Shown here: one piece after another, positions 1-11,145 of the stretch
Numbering within the stretch: position 1 is the stretch's first letter
Layout: the number at the start of each line of letters is the position of its first letter
Origin: Cryptomeria japonica
Taxonomy: Eukaryota > Streptophyta > Pinopsida > Cupressales > Cupressaceae
DNA: 64,000 nt
Direction: 5' to 3'
Assembly (NCBI RefSeq): GCF_030272615.1
Contig: NC_081412.1
Span: forward strand, 139,564,747 to 139,628,746
Notes under the pieces: generated by a model
Seen by the model: the letters and a program-made list of their open reading frames with translations, nothing else
What the model was told of the DNA's origin: nothing
The model's database searches: none
Made by a program: the position numbers and the translations under genes

Positions 1-203
1 ACTCGAATGGTAGGTCAACCCCTGCTCATCTCATGTCACCTAGAAAAGGGGACATTACAAGATGTGTTGTCCAAATGGGCAACATCATTTGAAGTAGTGC
101 ATGAAACCCATTTGGAAGATTTTCGAAATCTACAAGGGGATGATGTGGCGGAGGATGTACAAGGGAATTATTAATCTCACTCATTTGGTGGTAAGGGAAG
201 AAT

Positions 204-1056
204 GTGGGCATGGGGCAGGCCTTTATTTATAGGGGCTCGGGCCCATTTTTGGCAGTATTGGATGCAGGTTATTGTGAGGTGGTGACAAATATGGAGGCCA
301 CCTTCACTCTGTATACTTCTAGGCAACAGTTGGCATTTGTTGGTGAGGTCTCAGAGAAGCGGATTAGATGCATCTTCAAATTCGACGATGAAGCTTTTGT
401 TCAAATATTGATGATGTTGTTGGGGGAAAGCTTCCTCAAAACCATGCACAAGTATAGGACAAATGTAGATGTGGTGACCATGGTTTTGGCATGGGGTTTA
501 GAACTGGGAGAAGGGAAGGATGTTCTGGTTCATGTTATGTGGCAGTGTGTGGAGGATAATTGGCTTGGTGGCTTGATGGAGCTCTTGGCGATGGCAATGT
601 CGAGGGCTAGATTTGATGCTTGGGAAGGGTTGGACATTGATGGAATTCACGAACTGCATGAATTGGTCCCATACATTCATTGACCGTTTGGTCCGAACCA
701 AGATGAGCGGAGGGCAGAAGCGGCAATTGCCTGGGACTCTCTCAAACTTTTCCTGAGAGAGAAAGAACTGGAAGTTTGAGGCCCTACGGCGAGTGTTTCT
801 GCAAGAGGTGGTGGTGTGAAGCATTCTATGAAAGTGAAGGGCAAGTGAAAGGTATCGGGGAAGAGGAGGACCAAGAAGGGCAAGGTGGTAAATGTCGGCG
901 AAAGTGTAGAGATGGGTGGAGTAGATTTTGGAAATGATGGTGAAGTGCCAAGCGTGTCACTACAAATATGCCCTAGTTTCAGTCTCCATGGCATGGTGGC
1001 GGGTGATGGCACTTGTGGTTCCTCTTCAGTTGTTTTTTGTTTATGTGCTTTGTCTT
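204..1056 (+). pseudogene. Unidentified decayed ORF with basic C-terminal linker
   Basis: One frame stays open for 159 codons from an ATG at 204 to a TGA at 681-683. The same frame then continues as protein-like sequence past further TGAs at 777 and 846 to a TGA at 1054-1056. The first part is acidic and hydrophobic and rich in Met and Leu. After it comes a lysine/arginine-rich stretch (about 800-890: KGK, GKRRTKKGK), then a neutral tail. I recognise no family. In-frame stops separating coherent sequence suggest a degenerate gene or the 3' end of a non-LTR retrotransposon. The A-rich tail at 1383-1393 fits the second idea. A strand-opposite reading exists but is less coherent. Start codon uncertain, because frame 1 upstream (1-171) is also open and may belong to the same unit through a frameshift. 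Confidence 0.35.
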
Positions 1057-1393
1057 GAATCTCTGTAGGTCGTGTGTATTTTTGGTTTATGTACAAGGTG
1101 TAGATAATGAAGCCCTATCTAATGTCTGTCTTTAATGGGCTCGGGGTATATGGGTTGCAGAACTGTAATGACTGCAAGCGTTTCCTTTATGCTCAAATTT
1201 TGTTAGTTTTTTGTAATTTTGGCATATTTTGATGGAATGCCAAAGGTATGGCGGGTCTGCAATGAAGTCATGGCAGATGTACGAGGGGTCTTTTTATGGG
1301 GCCTGAGTTTATCAGGGTTTTTGTAATACTGAATTGTAAACCTTTATTTCATTACAATATAATAAAATTATTATTACCGATCATAAAAAAAGA
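1057..1393 (+). other. Possible 3' untranslated region ending in an A-rich tail
   Basis: Noncoding sequence downstream of the decayed ORF. It ends in ATAATAAAATTATTATTACC followed by a short run of seven A. AATAAA-like signals plus a terminal A run resemble a retroposed or polyadenylated 3' end. No target duplication could be identified because the 5' end of the unit is unknown. Confidence 0.3.
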
Positions 1394-1512
1394 AATAACG
1401 AGGAGCTCTGCTCCAATAATAATGAAGGATCTAATCTCCATCTCCCATACTCAAAACGACAATAAATAGGATGTAAGGCAATAACCTGTGCAATAGTGAT
1501 ATCCTTCCATTT

Positions 1513-1819
1513 GTATCTGAGTGTTTCTGGATTTTAACCGCATAAGAAATTTTCATCAACAATGTTTTGGATCACACTCATCAAGATGTAGAGAGCAAGG
1601 AGAGAGTATAAAAATAGTAAATTGTGGACCATAACTGACTAAACAGAGGAGAGTAGTGAGGTGACACAGAAACCAATTTAGTCAATTATGGTCTGCAATT
1701 TATAATTTTACATTCCCTCCTCTTGCTCTCTACATCCTGATGTTGGATCACAGAGTGTGATCCAAAACATTGATGATGAGAAATTCTTACACAGTTTAAT
1801 TCAGAAACACTTCGGTATA
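1513..1819. repeat. Foldback element (imperfect palindrome about 300 bp)
   Basis: The arm at 1513-1643 is the imperfect reverse complement of 1677-1819, with a 33-bp spacer. Matching blocks include GTGTTTCTG near both outer ends, CAATGTTTTGGATCACACTC, GATGTAGAGAGCAAG and GACCATAA(C/T)TGACTAAA near the centre. The right arm retains a near-palindrome GGATCACAGAGTGTGATCC, of which the left arm has lost about 8 bp. Long terminal inverted repeats with no coding capacity suggest a foldback or MITE-like element, or a head-to-head pair of a dispersed repeat. Related motif copies lie at 6223-6347 and 7331-7445. Confidence 0.75.
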
Positions 1820-3002
1820 TTGTAGACTGTAGAAATTGGATGTCTTTAATCACTTCATTTGTTTAATCCAAATAAAAATACATTAATTGAGTAGCATCCC
1901 AATAAATTTTGTTTTATCAACACATTGCTAGGGAACGTTTTAAACTCCATCCTACAATGCTCTCTCCTTTCTTCACAGCTGGCGCTCGTGCTGTAGACAG
2001 TATCATCCCAATAACTTCAGCCCATTCATACTAAACGAGCTAATGAGTAAACCATAAAATCTTTCAAGTGTCGGCAATGGGTATCCCAAGAAACATGTTA
2101 AAGAGATGAAACTAAGCATCCGAAAAAGGTGAAAATAGGATAATCCCCAAATTAGATTTCCCACCAAACATGTTAAGTTTTGTAATACAAATGTCTGAAT
2201 GCAACTGTGTTTAATCCTTTTTTCTTCCAACATCTCGAGTACCACCTAGAATCGTTTTCAGGGATATATGGATCAATATAAAGTATTGAAATTCGGTAAG
2301 ATACAACATCCAATTCTGGGTCACGGACTCACTACCAAGAAATGCCTACACCATTTGAACTGATTTTATACAATGATTATGATTAATTGGACTCTAATGC
2401 AAAGCGTGAGATCTGGAGACACAGATGACAAATACAAATAAACCTAAGTCTAAAAAGCAACCCAAAGCATACTCTCACAGCCCAATTGCATAAAAAACCA
2501 ACATCTCCAAACAGCCCAAAATGAGAAAAACTAACATTTTCCAAGTCAATTCATAGCTGGAGTTAGGGCATAAAGGGCAGATATGTCCTCAACTGAAAAA
2601 CCCATCATCCATTTCGGACGAACCCAAATTGAAACAATTGCTAAACATTCTAAATATAAATGTACTCAATTGAATTGATCAGAATTACATGAAGTACGAA
2701 AGAAAAAGTTATAGAAAACCAAAGAAAAACAATTCAATGGAGCAAACAGACGAGGGAATTGGGACATTACCAAATCACATTACAATGCAGAAATGCTCGG
2801 TACTAAATCGATCCCAATGAAAGATTTTGAAACTTGTTATCATGACAAGACAACTGTTCATGATTCGCGGTGAATGTTTGGACCCGAATAAATTTTATGT
2901 CCAATGACCAGTCAAATTTTCCAGAGAGGTTCTGAAAGCGCACGGTCAACAGTAAAGATAATTGCATTGAATACGTCAGATGGTTGCTATACTGAACGTG
3001 TT
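1820..3002. other. No gene seen
   Basis: AT-rich sequence with only short random ORFs on both strands. No repeat structure, RNA gene or conserved protein motif was recognised here. Confidence 0.6.
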
Positions 3003-4014
3003 GATTGTGATATTTAGCGATCAGTAAATTCAAAAAATGGAAACTGTCCGTTTATGAGCGCCACCTCCCATGGTATTATGTTATATTTTCTAGCATTATT
3101 TTAAATTTTGATAGGAATTGAAATGTGGTCGGAGGGGCTTTGCTCCGATATTTTACCGACGCATGTTACCCGACCATCAAATCAGAAAATTATGAGTTCT
3201 GCAATGAGATTGTTAAGCCTTAGAAATTTATTCCAACAAGATTTAAGGATTAAGGGTTATCCATGCTTCAATAAGAATTGATCTTAAGTGTTATCGTTCA
3301 TAATCAATCAACTTCATTCATTGAGGTACTTCTTGATCTAGGATATAATTTGAAAGAAATGAAAATAATGTACATAAATTCTTTAAACTAATTAATATAT
3401 GGAAGTTAAACACAAACTAATTTTAAATAATAAAATTGAAATAAATAACTGAAAGAAAAGTTTGAAAAATTAAATGAGTGAATAAGTGTACTTAGTTTTA
3501 AAAGTGATGATTGTGATATTTAGCGATCAGTAAATTCAAAAAATGGAAACTGTCCGTTTATGAGCGCCGCCTCCCATGGTATTATGTTATATTTTCTAGC
3601 ATTATTTTAAATTTTGATAGGAATTGAAATGTGGTCGGAGGGGCTTTGCTCCGATATTTTACCGACGCGTGTTACCCGACCATCAAATCAGAAAATTATG
3701 AGTTCTGCAATAAGATTGTTAAGCCTTAGAAATTTATTCCAACAAGATTTAAGGATTAAGGGTTATCCATGCTTCAATAAGAATTGATCTTAAGTGTTAT
3801 CGTTCATAATCAATCAACTTCATTCATTGAGGTACTTCTTGATCTAGGATATAATTTGAAAGAAATGAAAATAATGTACATAAATTCTTTAAACTAATTA
3901 ATATATGGAAGTTAAACACAAACTAATTTTAAATAATAAAATTGAAATAAATAACTGAAAGAAAAGTTTGAAAAATTAAATGAGTGAATAAGTGTACTTA
4001 GTTTTAAAAGTGAT
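3003..4014. repeat. Tandem duplication, two 506-bp copies
   Basis: 3003-3508 is repeated head to tail at 3509-4014 with a period of exactly 506 bp, and the first 6 bases of a third unit follow at 4015. Only three differences were seen by eye (A/G near 3061, 3163 and 3213, copy 1 coordinates), so the duplication is recent compared with the elements around it. Each unit contains a short inverted repeat, GGTCGGAGGGGCTTTGCTCC, followed by an ACCGAC/CCGACC-type complement. No coding capacity. Confidence 0.95.
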
Positions 4015-4020
4015 GATTGT

Positions 4021-6222
4021 TGATGTTGATTTTATATTAGATTATTTGACCACTATTGAAAAATTGTTTATTATACTCTTTAAAATGTGTATTGTCTTGG
4101 GAGTTAATGTAAAACAATAAAGTTTGATTTTAATAACTGCAAATCTAATTTGACTAGCGGAATTAATATGATGGAAAGTACACTTGAGAATTTGTTCATC
4201 TTCGTTTTCTAGATATATAAAACATGTCAAAGCAATGTCTAGAGACACCTTTGAGGAGTTTGTTGACTCGAAAGATGAATGGGTTATCTTAAGCCAATCA
4301 CTTGGTGGAGCAAATTAACGACAAAAATAAATAACTAAAGATAGCATTCATAGACGTGTAAACAGCTTATATTGTTAGAGCAATCAAGATCTACTTGAAA
4401 ACTCAAAACACTCCACAAATGAGCAATATGCAAATATGGCATTAACACTATTATGAAATGTACAAGTGAGTATTGCATATAAAGGCAAGGATGAAGAGGT
4501 GAGAAGATAGGAATCAAACTCTAACTACCCCTCCAAGTATGAAACAAGTATATGACTCTATGAACAAGTATTGGGATACTTGGTGAGTTTACACAACTTG
4601 AGATAAAAGTCTAAATAACATCTATGTGAGCTTAAGTATAGTGTGAATAGGACTCTACTAAGTATGTTAAAAGCTAACTAGTTTAGTAATAACTCTTTTT
4701 CACACTAACATATATGACGATGCATATTTGATTCCTTTATTGCTCTTTGTAACTACAGTATGCTTTAATTATTCATTTATGTTATCCTTGTATTTCTCCT
4801 CGTAAAATTAATAACAAATGTCCTAAAATACGTATGACATAAAAAAAATATCACACGAAACATGTGCTACCTATGAACTTATAATGATTAGTGATTAGGG
4901 ACAAGAAAGTTTAAATTTGAATCCAATTCCTTGGATTTAGGGATCATTCCAACACTTCTCAATATTAACCTAGCCCCCATGCCAATTGGAAATGATCTAA
5001 AGGGATAAAGTGATGATTTTGAGGTGGGAAATGAATGTCTATATGAATGCCAATGGGAGGTGAAATTGGGATTAATAGATAATGACTTCATGGGTGTTAG
5101 TTCAAAATCAAGGTGAAATGAAGATGGACAAGAATTGAGCCACAAGTCAAACCTATCACGAGACTATGCCACATATTAATATATTGCATTGAGACATTTA
5201 TGTCAAGTTGATCATAAAACTATACGGGAAATGACACATGTATGCTTATTGCACCATTATATTTCCCCCCCCTTTCATATGTGTGAATCTAACAGAAACA
5301 TGAATTTTAAAGTATATTCTCGACCAATATTAAAAGTAAATATTTAAACACTCATAAAGTATATATTCTCTAAAAATGACAAAAATGAACTCCTCGATAT
5401 GAATGCTCTATTAAAACCTATACAATGGCCAAAAGTAGGTAATGAGTAGCGTCTAAACATAATTAGAATAAGAATGAATTACGTTAACTATCTATAAAAA
5501 TGAAAGAGAAACAAATCAATTGAATATTTTGCCTATTTGTAAAGTGATACAAAAAAAATGCATAATTCAATGATGTGATAAATCTCCACATGATGAGGTG
5601 ATGTAATAAAATTTCATGCAATGTGATAAAGTGATAAAAATCCACACAATATGGTGATTTAATGTGATTAAACTTTGCATGATATGAGTGTGTCTCTACC
5701 GAATGATATGAACCCATCAAAATGTAATGATCTCTTTGTTTGGCAGAATACATTGTATGATATCACAATCATAGAAATTGTAGTGATATTTTAAGCCCCC
5801 TACAATTGATTGTCTCCAACTAATTTAAGGAATTAGAGGAGAGGGGGAAAGATACATGATAATGATAAAATGTGAAAGCAATATAAATCATAAAATAAGA
5901 TATAATCATGTAAGTATGTTTATCATGGGGAAGGAATGATGCCCCGTGGTTACCCCCATTTGGTTAGTCAATAAGATACACTTTACAAGTTATATATGCT
6001 CATTTTAGCGTTATTTATGGTGATTTAAAAGACATAAATGATGACAACAAACATGAAAATGTAACCATAAGATAAAATTATGATAATAGCCAAGCATGAA
6101 AACACATATGGTAGACATGATTATAAGTGGATAAAATAAGAATAAGTGTGATTTGCATATCATAAGCTGAATGTGTAGTATCAAATGAATCATTTTTTCC
6201 TCCTTGGAATTATTTTTCATCT
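4021..6222. other. No gene seen; AT-rich
   Basis: Low-complexity AT-rich DNA with short spurious ORFs. A C-run (about 9 C) sits near 5270. Repeated GTGATAAA/GTGATG words occur at 5560-5680 but do not form a clean tandem array. No supported gene. Confidence 0.55.
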
Positions 6223-6347
6223 TGATGATGAATCACCACGGAGTGTGATTCGAAACATGGATGATAAAAAATTGCATACACAATCGTATCCAGAAAAAAT
6301 AAAAGAATTACAACATGGATTGTGGAAATCTCATAGCATTAAATGAA
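6223..6347. repeat. Dispersed repeat related to the 1.5-kb foldback
   Basis: Contains GATGATGAATCACCACGGAG followed by TGTGATTCGAAAC, the same near-palindromic core as in the 1513-1819 foldback. Downstream, CACAATCGTATCCAGAAA and ACATGGATTGTGGAAAT match the sequence flanking the 7331-7407 hairpin. A degenerate second member of that family. Confidence 0.55.
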
Positions 6348-7330
6348 TCATTGATAAATATTATAACTTAAACATTAATTAATTTAAGATAAAGCATTCA
6401 TCTAAATGTGTCATCGTAAGACAATAATTTAAGCCATAACATGAGCATGTCAATGCTATAAGATGCAACATTATACACATATGAAAATAAAGAATAATTA
6501 GATGCATGTAATAAACAATTAAAAAGGCACATAACATATATAGAATAGGGCCTAAAGTATCAAGGAGTGTGCAGAAAAATAATGGTGAAATAGAAGAAGT
6601 ATAATGGTCAATGGAGGAAAGCATGAGGAGTAAAATGCATTACACAAAGGAGATGTTCCCCAAGTGGGGAAAGTCAAAATATATAGAAGGTGAAATGAGG
6701 ATAAATAGTAGGGAAAACATGGCATAAGAAGCAATGATGAAATATGTCTAAAGAAATATGGAATGTTAAATGGATGAAGAAAAGAGGGGGTCACAAAAAT
6801 AGTAAAACAAGGGACATGAAGAAGCATAAGTTATAAGCAAGGAACATAAAAATATCCCAGCAAAGGAGGAAACTAGACAAAAAAAAATGGGATAGAGGGT
6901 AATATGATCAAAATTGGCCAAAGTCTCTAGGAAACACAAAATATATGAAAGAATAATGAGAATGAGCACAACGTGGAAAAAACAATAAAGAGAAAAAACA
7001 AGAAAGGAAAGTGAACATGACAATTGTAGCAAGTGGTAAGAAACATAGGTGGTAATTAACAAAAATAATCTCCCCACAGAGTGTGTTTATAATATACTTA
7101 GAAGATGCATGTCACTATCAAAATCAATTCCCCTCATGGGACATTCCACTTTATTATTAAGTGTACCCCCACGAGAAATGGTGAAATTTAGGGATGCCAA
7201 GTGTGATACTTACTCTCAAAGAACCTATTTAAATGATGTATTGTGTGATTTTTCTTTTATTTCATATAAAACCTAAACACAGTGTTTGGTATGGTGAACT
7301 TGACCAATTTCTCGATGAACATTACAAGAG
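6348..7330. other. No gene seen
   Basis: AT-rich. The minus strand is pyrimidine-rich and gives a few hydrophobic ORFs (6379-7077) that look compositional rather than coding. No recognised motif. Confidence 0.5.
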
Positions 7331-7445
7331 TTCTTTTGATGCTTCTAGATTCGATTGATGATAAAAAAAAGTTTTGAACACAATCGAATCCAGAAGCATC
7401 AAAAGAATTATAGCATGGATTGTGGAAATTTGAGAGCATTATTAG
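7331..7445. repeat. Short perfect-stem hairpin, 26-bp arms
   Basis: The arm at 7331-7356 (TTCTTTTGATGCTTCTAGAT and 6 more bases) is the reverse complement of 7382-7407 with one mismatch and a 25-nt loop rich in A. The 3' flank (GCATGGATTGTGGAAATTTG) matches the related repeat at about 6310-6340. The geometry resembles a MITE remnant; a small-RNA precursor cannot be excluded. Confidence 0.7.
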
Positions 7446-8241
7446 AAGAGTTATTTTCTTATTTCACATGATTAACCTCATTTAAGTGATGAATTTGTGT
7501 GATCATGATTATTCTTAGTGTTTATCTTCCCTTATTATAGAAATATAAAATTTAGATATGAATGTACCATGCCTATCTAAGGAATGTCCATGTATGTGAC
7601 AATAATGAAAAAAGTAATTAGCCTTGTGTGGTGGAAGATTATAGATATCCATTGGGTTAACCAAAGGTAAATTAATAAGAGTATGTTCCCAAATCGATTC
7701 CAATAAAACGTGTGTAGGCTCAATTTGATATGTGAATTTTCTAAATTTATTTGGTTTCATAAATGCATGATTATCACTATTAGGTGCATCCTAATTACCC
7801 CAATTTTTGGAATGTGACAATAGTGTTAACTCGTGGGAAAAGGGGGAAGAGCTATAAATACATTGATATGAAAGAGCATATTCTAATCTACCACGATCAT
7901 ATATACCTACTCTAGCACATAATTCTAAAAATGAATGATTAGCCTTTAAAAACATGTTTTCTTTGATGAGCGGAAGTAAACCATCAATGAATAGACTTTG
8001 AATATTAGCATATTATAATATAAATCTCAAAATAATAATCAAAACTCAAAATCATGTGATAAAACCATGAATTGGTCCATATTCTTATTGATTGCATTGC
8101 TTGCCTTGTGAGACAAATGTCTTATGTTCAATATTATAATGAAAGTACTTCACAAAGTAGTAGCTATGTCAAGAAAAGGAAGTGATGGAATCTTGATCTA
8201 GGGAATAAAATCATGGAAAAGAATGACTATTCAATTTTATT
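7446..8241. other. No gene seen
   Basis: AT-rich sequence. The short minus-strand ORF at 7515-7760 has no recognised similarity. This stretch, together with 8549-8985 and 23908-24830, appears to be the old DNA into which the SINE and E1 inserted. Confidence 0.5.
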
Positions 8242-8548
8242 AGAAATAGTCTTTGGAAAATTAGTGTCACAATTAAAACGCTTTGTTGTTGAAGTGGTCA
8301 CCAAGGTTCAAATCTTTGTTGGGCCAATGGGCTCACAAGGACTTGTCCCTTCATTGGGTCGTTGTGCTCATGGATTTGAACAAGTGAAGTGTGGGGATGA
8401 GGTCCCTCGTTTGTGGCCTTATCAGTTCATAGCTCCAGGTCAAAAGTGTTTCATGTGGAGCCAGACAACGTGTTGTGCCAACATCATCGGTCACGTTAAA
8501 AAGTTTACCAGGCATAGTTTTAATATATATATATAAGAAATAATTTGG
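8242..8548 (+). mobile_element. tRNA-derived SINE with target-site duplication
   Basis: Body about 8257-8535. Near the 5' end, TTAGTGTCACAATTAAAACG matches a degraded pol III box A region (compare TTAGCTCAA-type plant SINE starts). GGTTCAAATC at 8305-8314 is a good box B, about 40 nt downstream. The element ends in a (TA)n tract at 8521-8535. Flanks read AGAAATAGTCTTTGG (8242-8256) and AGAAATAATTTGG (8536-8548), a diverged target-site duplication. The 107-codon ORF inside is therefore not a gene. SINEs are transcribed by pol III and moved by LINE reverse transcriptase. Confidence 0.8.
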
Positions 8549-8985
8549 CAATTAATTGATCCTCATAAAAATGAATAAATCATGTAGTAGTGAGAGTCCT
8601 CAAATGAAGTAATGGATCACCTTTACATTTATACATTACAAAACAAGGTGTCATTAATCCATTTGGTGAAAGATAATTCAATATGTCACAAGCCAGTGTA
8701 TTGTGGATTATTTTATTAGCATTATTCAACCATTTATATCTTTATGCATAAGTATCATCATAATATTCTAGATGGTTAATCCTAGTGATGAGGTAGTTCA
8801 CATATCCCTATGTGTATGTATCATGTCATGTATTGTAGTGATAGAGGATGTGAAATATGTATCATCAACTAATGGTAGATTATCCTCACATACACCAAGT
8901 AAAAATTGTAAGAGACTGTCCACTTGTTCTTCATCCTTAGGTGTATCTAAAACATGTGTGTGTTTAATGAAAGGTTTATAAAAAT
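8549..8985. other. Left flank of E1, no clear gene
   Basis: A minus-strand ORF of about 78 codons (8798-9034) is hydrophilic in its first part but runs across the E1 LTR boundary, so it is not a gene as it stands. Its upstream continuation, if real, would lie right of E1 beyond 23907. Function unknown. Confidence 0.4.
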
Positions 8986-10190
8986 TGTTGGTATTAACCA
9001 GTGACTGAGAGAGGGGGTGAATCAGTAAAAACACTTTATAAACAATAATATTCCAAACTGGTCGGTCTGCAACTACCCTTTTTAAATTAACTTAAAACAT
9101 TGCATTAATCATGAAGGTAAGAACATTGAAGGAAAGAGATTTGCTTGCATCAAATAAACATCACATAACACCAGCAATTATACGTGGAAACCCTCGATTA
9201 GAGGGAGAAAACCATGGTAGGGATAACCCACAATCTCTTTTACTGCAGTAAAAAGAGTGCTTGGTTAAGAGCTTACAATCTTGTTCCTTCTGAGAACATC
9301 ACCCTGTTAAAGATGATTGGTACCCTGTTAAGAATACCTTAGAATCTGTTAGTATTCACCTTGGAAAAGTATTTTACACTTCCTTCATGGAGCGACCTTG
9401 TTAGGGGATTTTACAAACAGAACTAGTTAAGGTTCACCCTATTAAGGGATTTAATCTGTTGTAATGATTAGAGAGCAACAAATCATTGATCTGATGATGA
9501 CACTTTTATGTCGAATAGATCCGCTATGTATCTACTTCAATCTTTGCTCGATGATGACTTCACTAATTCATTAAGGAACCCTTCTACCCTTAGCTCGTTC
9601 TTCACCTTACTCTGATTTTCAATCTCTTCTCACTCACAACTCCCACAACACACACACAAAAAAAAATAAAGATGAAAAACATGTATATAGGTGTATTCAA
9701 TCTTGGCGCTAACTTTCCCTCCAAAATTCAACTCAAAAATCATTTTATGCGCCAATTCGTTCATTCCACAAATCTTGCTGATTGTATCGGTGAGACTATC
9801 CGTTCATGCCACAAGTCTCGTCGGTTCTATAGCAAGCACTCCGACTTCAACTATCTCTTTCTAAATTTGTTGGATCCACATGTTAGCAAGCCAAACATGT
9901 TGATGACTACGCGTTTTTATCCTTCTCACTTTGCATGCTTATCAATCATTGTTATGATCTGCTATCGGGTTGCTTCCTTTATATCGGTGAACCTTCTTCA
10001 CTCAACTCAACTATCGGTTGCTTCCTTTAAACCGGTCTCTGCTCACCGGTGGAAGTCTTCAGTCCCCTGTTTCTTACCATTCCACTATAGCCCTTTTTCA
10101 ATCGATTGAGATGACATTAGAATCAGAATTTGCCATCAATAACAACCTCTACGTACCTAAAACTTCATCATGCTCACCATGATGCCAACA
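8986..10190 (-). repeat. E1 3' LTR
   Basis: Begins TGTTGGTATTAACC and ends GATGCCAACA on the + strand. Matches 22702-23907 over its full length. In the element's own orientation a TATAAAGGAAGC sequence (minus strand, about 9972-9983) is shared with the other LTR and could be the TATA box. A near-match of the left end occurs only at the other LTR. Confidence 0.93.
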
Positions 10191-10202
10191 ATCTCCCCCT
10201 TT
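10191..10202 (-). promoter_or_regulatory. E1 polypurine tract
   Basis: On the minus strand AAAGGGGGAGAT directly abuts the 3' LTR. This is the primer for plus-strand DNA synthesis. The wider context CAATGCCAAAGGGGGAGAT is the same as the copia element E2's tract at 19119-19137. Confidence 0.85.
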
Positions 10203-10463
10203 GGCATTGGTGGCAAAACATCTAGCTAGATTGAACTGGAATTCTCCCCCTATTTCGGTTCTCCCCCTGTTCTATGCCTCTACGAGTACTACTCTACCTC
10301 TACTGGTGGTTCTCTACCTCTACCGGTACTAGTCTGCCTCTACCGATGGTATTCTGACTATTTACATTCTTTTTCTTTGTACACATAGTCCTTCCTCCTC
10401 ATATGTACAATCCACATTCATTTATTCTCCACCTTTTTGCAACAATGACAAAGGATAAAATAA
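10203..10463. other. E1 3' untranslated stretch
   Basis: Pyrimidine-rich on the + strand with several CTCCCCCT and CTCTACC repeats (10243-10340), that is, multiple GA-rich tracts in the sense of E1. No coding potential. Confidence 0.5.
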
Positions 10464-11096
10464 TCAAAGTATACAAAAGAATTCATAAGGGTGAGAGTAG
10501 ATCAAAATGTCTTTGAAATTGACCTTAGCAGCCTTTAGAGTAGATTCCCATGAAGGCTTCACCTGTTTCATAGTGTGGATTTGTCCATGCAAATTTGTGA
10601 CAAAATCTTTCATATCATCTGTTGTCTTACAGTCAGGTGAACTGATGAGGCTTTCCGCTTCTTTCACATTCCCTTGTATTAAATCAATGATGGGTGCAAG
10701 GTAACACTGTAGCTCTAACAGATTGAGAGCTCGTTTGTCCTGTTCCTGTTTCAGAAAGTTGATTTCATGAGTCATTTGTTTGACTTTTCCACTGAAATTC
10801 ACTGCAAAGCTTGTAAGAGGATAAAAAGTACCTATCAGATCTTGGATTTCCTTTTGAGTCTGTACTCTTTTATCTTCAAGATATTTGATAAAATTTGTGA
10901 AGTTTGATAATTTGACCAATAATTGGCCAACTTCCTTTAAGATGGATTTCACCTCTTCAGTGATGTTAGAGAGAGCAAATTTGTCAACTGATATTTGTTC
11001 CATTAATTTGTCACCTGGCCTAGTTTCATATTGCCTAGCTACAACCTTCTCCAGATCGGTTGCCTCTGAACCGATTGCTTTGACAAGAGTACCCAA
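10464..11096 (-). pseudogene. E1 ORF2, C-terminal coiled-coil region
   Basis: Open for 210 codons on the minus strand. The protein is hydrophilic and helical, with heptad-like spacing of Leu, Ile and Val and many Lys and Glu, for example EEVKSILKEVGQLLVKLSN. It reads as a long coiled coil with no enzymatic motif. It lies about 260 bp from the polypurine tract, so it is the last coding segment of E1. It is probably continuous with the acidic segment upstream (11146-12711) through frameshifts. Its role may be structural or RNP-binding, which is inference only. Unlike gag or pol segments of known LTR elements, no family name can be given. Confidence 0.55.
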
Positions 11097-11145
11097 TTGA
11101 TCAATGATGGATGCATTCTCATCAACAACAATGCCAAGAATGAGA

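Noticed and set aside
498..1096. Minus-strand ORFs opposite the 0.2-1.0 kb reading
   Set aside because: Overlapping plus-strand frame is longer and keeps one phase; the minus ORFs look like its shadow.
6379..7077. Hydrophobic minus-strand ORFs as membrane proteins
   Set aside because: Composition of a purine-rich + strand alone gives Leu/Phe/Ser/Tyr-rich translations; no start context or conserved motif.
8213..8536. 107-codon plus ORF as a gene
   Set aside because: It coincides with a SINE that has pol III boxes, a TA tail and target duplications.
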